Part shown: positions 30,001-36,000 of the stretch, piece after piece
Layout: each line of letters starts with the position of its first letter
Position numbering within the stretch: the stretch's first letter is position 1
Assembly: GCA_036924085.1 (NCBI GenBank)
Contig: JAVGWX010000005.1
Location: forward strand, 76,521,047 to 76,585,046
From: Ariolimax columbianus
Lineage: Eukaryota > Mollusca > Gastropoda > Stylommatophora > Arionidae
Direction: 5' to 3'
DNA: 64,000 nucleotides
Position numbers and translations under genes: made by a program
Notes under the pieces: generated by a model
Database searches by the model: none
Told to the model about the DNA's origin: nothing
Seen by the model: the letters and a program-made list of their open reading frames with translations, nothing else

Positions 30001-33000
30001 TGCTCTTAAGTCATTAAGCTCAGTGTTTTTCTGGCTTTTTAGCGCTGTGACTACGGCCAGAGCATCTGTAAGCAGGACTGTATGACTTTCATTTTCTTTA
30101 TGTGTCACCATTTCTTCCACTGCCGCCCTCAGTGGCTCTGCCTCCGCTCTGAAATTGCTTGTGTACTTACCAGTAGCGAATGACAGTGTTATTTTTCTGC
30201 CATATGGTAGGTTCAGGAATGCTCCTGCCCCTTCGTTCTGTGTAGTGTTTGTTACAGAGCCGTCTGTGTATGCATGGGTCCAGTCCATGCTTGGTTAGTT
30301 TTTCGAAATAAAGCTTAAGGTAGTATCTCTCCTTTCTTTTTTCAGTCTGGCAGTTTTTGTTTCCAATACCTGGTATATTTTCTACCACCTCTGAAAATAT
30401 ATCCTGCCTCCAGGTAGGTTTTCGTACAGTAGTGATGGGCTTTGGTGTTGTTAGTGCGTTTATGGGATCTTCATGCATCTTTGCTTTGGCTATTTCTGCA
30501 AAGTTTCTCCGCTTTAGTTTCCCATTTTCCAAATTGTTTAGTCTCTGGTGCATTGGATGGTCAGTCAGTCTTCTGAGTTTCTCTGACTGCAGCTGGGCTC
30601 TGCAGTCTCTTCTATCGGTCATGGATTGCAGTTTTGTAATCTTTTCAAGTTCTACAATTGGCGTTGACTTCATGCCACCTGTTATAACTCTCATGGCTTG
30701 GTTTTGAAGTTTGCTAACTTTATCGAAGTTCGCCTTTGCTGCTGTTGTCCATGCCGCTATGCCATACTCGAGAACTGGTCTCACTCTTCCAGTGTACAGT
30801 TTCTTTAGTATGCTTTCGTCTGCTCCCCAGCTTGTGCCAGCAAGTTTCCTCATGATTGCCATTTTTTCTCTGGCTCTCATTCGGTTTCTCTTGATCTGAC
30901 TTTTCCATGTCATGCGCCGATCACATGTGACTCCCAGATAGTTTGGGTTGTCGTTTGGCTGCAGGAATTTGCCATTTAAACTTAATTTGGTATTTTGGGG
31001 TTTGATTGAAAGCCAGAATATTGTACATGTGGTTTTCTCCTTGTTTAATTTGACCAGCCATGAGTTCGCCCACTCTTCCAGCGATGTTAGGGCCTGCTGC
31101 ATCCGATTTCTTGCTATGGTGAGATTCTTTTCAGAGGTCCACATAGCCAGATCGTCTGCAAACATTGAGCTATGGACTCTTCTTGATATATTCTCTGTAA
31201 TGTCGTTTATATACACCAGGAAGAGTGTGGGTGACAGTACTCCCCCTTGGGGTACTCCCTGCTCGAGTGTCACCTTTTTGCTCATCTGCCCTTGTACTTG
31301 GACTCTGGCCTTTCTTTTTTGGAGGTAGTGGTTGATCCACTTGTACATTCTCCCACAAACTTCACTTCTCCTTAGCTTGACTCTAAGTCCGTCTTTCCAG
31401 ACTTTGTCAAATGCCTTTTCCAGGTCCACCCAAACCGCTACTGTGGGTTTCTGTGCCTGGTAGGCATCTTCTATTTCTTTGGCTATGAGGATGACCTGGT
31501 CCTCAGTGGATCTGTGCTGTCTAAAGCCGGCTTGCTGTGGAATTAGTATTCGTTTTTTTTCCAGATGCCACATCAGTCTGGTGTTTATCATACGTTCCAT
31601 CAGTTTGCCGACACAGCTCAGTAGGCTGATAGGCCTGTATCCATTTGGATCTGTTTTGTCCTTTCCTTTTTACTTCCATGATATGAAACATTTCTGCTGT
31701 TTATCAATTTTTTCATCATCATATTTCCTTTTTAAGCTCCAGTAAGAGCATGCAAGAATAAAACAAATGATTTCTATTGTTCTCGTGTGTGTAAAAAGCT
31801 GCCTTTCTCCACTAGTTTCACTCAATCATTACTTAACTGAACCCATCTGATTCTCTTTGGAACAAAGTGCTCCTAAGAATCACCTCGTTTTGGAGAGATA
31901 CAGATGAAGGCAAGTGAATTTGGACTCCTCAGGCAATACTAACTAATGAAAAGTCTAAAATCTTTCAATTATGAGATCATAATAATATAATATGGGAAGA
32001 CTGTCAAAGCACTTTGCATGCGTTTGCAGTGTTTCTGTAGCAATTTGTTTTATATGATGCACAATTCTAAAATGACATGCATGGAGGTGCAGTAGTCTTA
32101 ATCTTTCCTCCCCACTAAGACGGCTGGGGATCTACTCGGCTGTCGCAATATTTTCTCTTAATTAGACAATAAAATTCGCTTGACCCATTCCAGGTCTGAG
32201 TTGACTGTTGACTTAACTTAATGTCTTTATACTGGTTTAGAAGACCGCAGAGTCTGTATACGTTTCACTTGATCTAAAAACTGTCCACATCTAATCTATT
32301 CTTGAGTGCATTAATTGACCCTGTCTCCACTATTTTCTGTGGCAATGTCAGACGACTTGAAAGATGCCAGGGAAGCTGCCACCATATTGTTGGAGAGGTA
32401 TAGACTGGAGCAGCTCTACATTTAAATTGAACAGACATTTATTGAAAATTGAGAAATGGATAGAAGTACTTGAAATGAATCTCACATCTGTTCCCACAAA
32501 TCCTGTCCTTCTACATTGCTGGTATTCCCTGGTTCACAAAGCCATTAGAAACAAAGACACAAACCTCTTGACCCTACTAGACAACCCTGAAAAGGGGACT
32601 AATTAATGTTGTACATGGATCTTCGCATCCTCATGTACAACAGAGCAACAAAAGCCACCTCTGCAAGAGTAGGTAAATACTTTGCAGCAGAGTTCCTGGA
32701 AGGAGGCCGATTGTATTTTGAACTGTAATCCTGCTGGAGTAAAACTAGACACATGATGATTGTTATTGTTTGAGTTGTAGTTCTTATTTGTGCTCACATT
32801 AATCTTCTGTATGACTCAAATAGAGGGGACTGGCTCCTAAAGTTTGTGTACAGGACCGGATCAGTACAGCTGAGAATAGCTGGTCTTCGTCCAATAGCCT
32901 GGGAGGATAGAAGGATGTATAATGTTGACCTCAGTGATGTGGTAAGTGAACAAGTGAGTGAATGTACATGTGAGTTGTGAGTTATCTCAAACATACAGCC

Positions 33001-36000
33001 GCAAAGACGAGCTGCAAGATTTGACAGGGCTTCAAATTATAACCTTATAGGCTATAACATGGTGCCATTGTCATGTAAGTTGGCAGTATTGTTTCTAAGG
33101 ACTACAAGTGTGTCCTGCAGGTGGAATCACATTACAGATGGGCCACATGACATCATAGTAACTGTTTAAGGATCACCACTTCCCTAGTGACAAGCATCAA
33201 AGGGGATCAGCGTTCCGTCATCTGCTTTTTTTTTACAATGTCAACTATTGAAATTCATTGATCAATGAAGTTTCAGTATTGTAATGCTTGCCAGCCGCCT
33301 ACAAGTGTATGATTTGGGTAAGATATTCTGAAATGGTGTGAATTAAGTGACAGGCTGGGTCACTCACATAGAGTAGAGGTACCAGCTTCGATTGCAGCAG
33401 TCAAACTCATGGTGATAACAAATTGGTGAGTGACTGTGAATTAAACAGCTGCACATAAGGACATAAGTTGAGATTCAACAGACCACATCATCCATGATGC
33501 GCTCCAATTCTACAAAGTGTCTGCAAGGTGGGTGCCAATATAGCCAACTTCAAAATTGAAAAAATTGCGTGTGCATGAGTGGGTAAATACATGACCAAAA
33601 AACAGTTTTTACAGAGAAATCCATGCACATTGTAGACATCATGGGGCTTGTATTGCACTTTATGGAAAAACAATGGTACAGTTGTATGCCACAATGTATG
33701 ACTGAATTTTGAAGAAAATAAATGTTAGGTTTTCATTTGAAGTCCCTTTGCATACGAGGAGGCTTCAAATGATAACCTTCAATATATTTTTATGTAAATT
33801 TATTCTGAAAAAGTGAATCACAACGGAATCATTTTTTGACATAGTTACGATTGTGTTCAATACAAGTCCTCCAGCGCCTATAAAGTGCATGGAGTCCTGT
33901 AGAAAAAAAGTTCTTGGTCATGTGTAAAACCACACATGCACCACCTGTTGGATCACTTCAAGACCTGAAAGTCAATGCTTCTTTTAGTCGTCCAAAGATG
34001 TGGAAATCACTCTAGTCTGGTGAGTACAGATGTGGTAGACACTGAAAATGGAGGTCCTCGATGGTTGCAACCGTTGCACGGGCAGTATGACGTCGAGTAT
34101 TGTCCTGTTGCAAAAGGATATCTTTGTTCAGAAGTTCATGTTTGGATTTGATTCGGAGTTAAAGGTGATTCCTGAGAAGATCTGCATATGTGGCACTGTT
34201 GACATTGTTCCCCCTGTGTTTGTAGTGCTCTAAAATAACGCCTCGTTCATCCCAAATAGAGTCAGCATAACCTTCTCTGCAGATTGCTGTGGGCAAAACT
34301 TCTTTGGTTTTGGTGAGGATGGATAGTGTTATTCCTTGCTTGCTCTCTTCATTTAAGGCTCATGGTAATGAACCCAGGTTTCATCTTCAGTAACAATTCT
34401 TGCTAGTAAACCACCACCTTCTGCTTCAAAGTGCCACAAATGTTCATGACAGGCATCAGCGTGTCGTTATTTCAATTCTGGAATAAGCGGCTGTGGCACC
34501 CACTTTGCAGACACATTGTGGTATTGTAGCACATCATGAAGTGGTGTGCTGAACCTTGACTGATGTCCAGATGTGCAGCAATTTAGTTTACAGTCAATCT
34601 GTGATTTTCCTTTATGTGGCAGTCAACGGCTGCAATCAACTATGTGGTCACTACCCGGTGTGCCTTGTCGTGAACAGTATGTCACATGGCTCACGCCATT
34701 TTGGAACTTCCTACTCAACTGAAACACTTGCTGGAATGAAAGACATACATCACCGAACTGGATCTTCATTTGCCGATGAATTTCTATAGGTTTCACCACT
34801 TCGCTGCTCAAAAAATGAATAAAGGATCGCTGCTTCTCTTTGGTGCATGTCAATAGTGGGGCGGCCATTTTATAACTCTAATTAGGATGTCATGTTGTTT
34901 GTCTGCACCGTGATGGCACGTGCAGGACACTCTTGACCTCCTTAGCAACCATTTACAGAACATAGGCATTGTTTTTCCAATTTCTATCACACTTATAAGG
35001 TTTTAATTTGAAGCCCCTTCGTGCATACATAATGACTGTAATTATGTAAAAACTATAAATATGTATAGTTCAATGCTTGAACAAAAGAACTTTTGTTATG
35101 GCCTTTTTGTTTCCTTTGCTGAGGTCTAGAAGGAGTACTACAGGACTGAGGAATAAAGGCTTCATGCACCAGCAGTTGCCTCATGGTGTACATGCTTGGC
35201 TTTGATTTTTGTCACTGTTAGAAAAAAACCTAGGCATTGCTAGGGTTTAGAATATGTGTCGTTTTGGTCAAAGGGCAGGTATAGACGCCCAGACACACGC
35301 TCCTCTGTTGAGTCACACACTCCTCAGTTGAGTCACATGCTCCTCTGTTGAGTCACATGCTCATCTGTTGAGTCATATGCTCCTCTGTTGAGTCGCGTGC
35401 TCCTCTGTTGAGCCAAATGCTCTTCTGTTGAGTCACATGCTCTTCTGTTGAGTCACATGCTCTTCTGTTGAGTCACATGCTCCTCAGTTGAGTCACATGC
35501 TCCACTGTTGAGTCACATGCCCCTCAATTCATTCACACACTCTTCAGTTCACTCAAACTGTGAAGCTGTGTAGCAATGTCAGGAACATTGAGCTGACATT
35601 AGTTTTTGTTAGAATCATTGGTGTAGAAGGCTGACGGTGAACTAACAAAAAGCAAGAACCATAGTTAGGAATACCATACGAAGGATAGTTGTAGACTGAG
35701 CAAAGTGGTGGAGTGGACTGCTTCGTCAGTCATAATTTGGGATCAAGACGTTAAGCAGCGTTTGAGCTTCAGCAGTCAGCGACCCATAGCTGACTGCTAA
35801 CATCCAGAGCTGCCAAGACTTCTACACGTCCACCGGTGATTCTGTATAACAGGCTACAACAGAGCAGACTGGCTACGTAGAAGGTATCGTAGAGGGAAGG
35901 CAACCCGGTACTCAAAAATGCCTGTTGGTTGGATGTGTCAGACCGAAAGGTTTTCAATATTGCAGTCAATGTAAACTACAACGCAACACATTTCATTCTC

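Noticed and set aside
32364..32606. 80-codon frame in intron 6 as a small gene or extra TMCO4 exon
   Set aside because: Exons 6 and 7 join in phase without it, and its sequence resembles nothing known.
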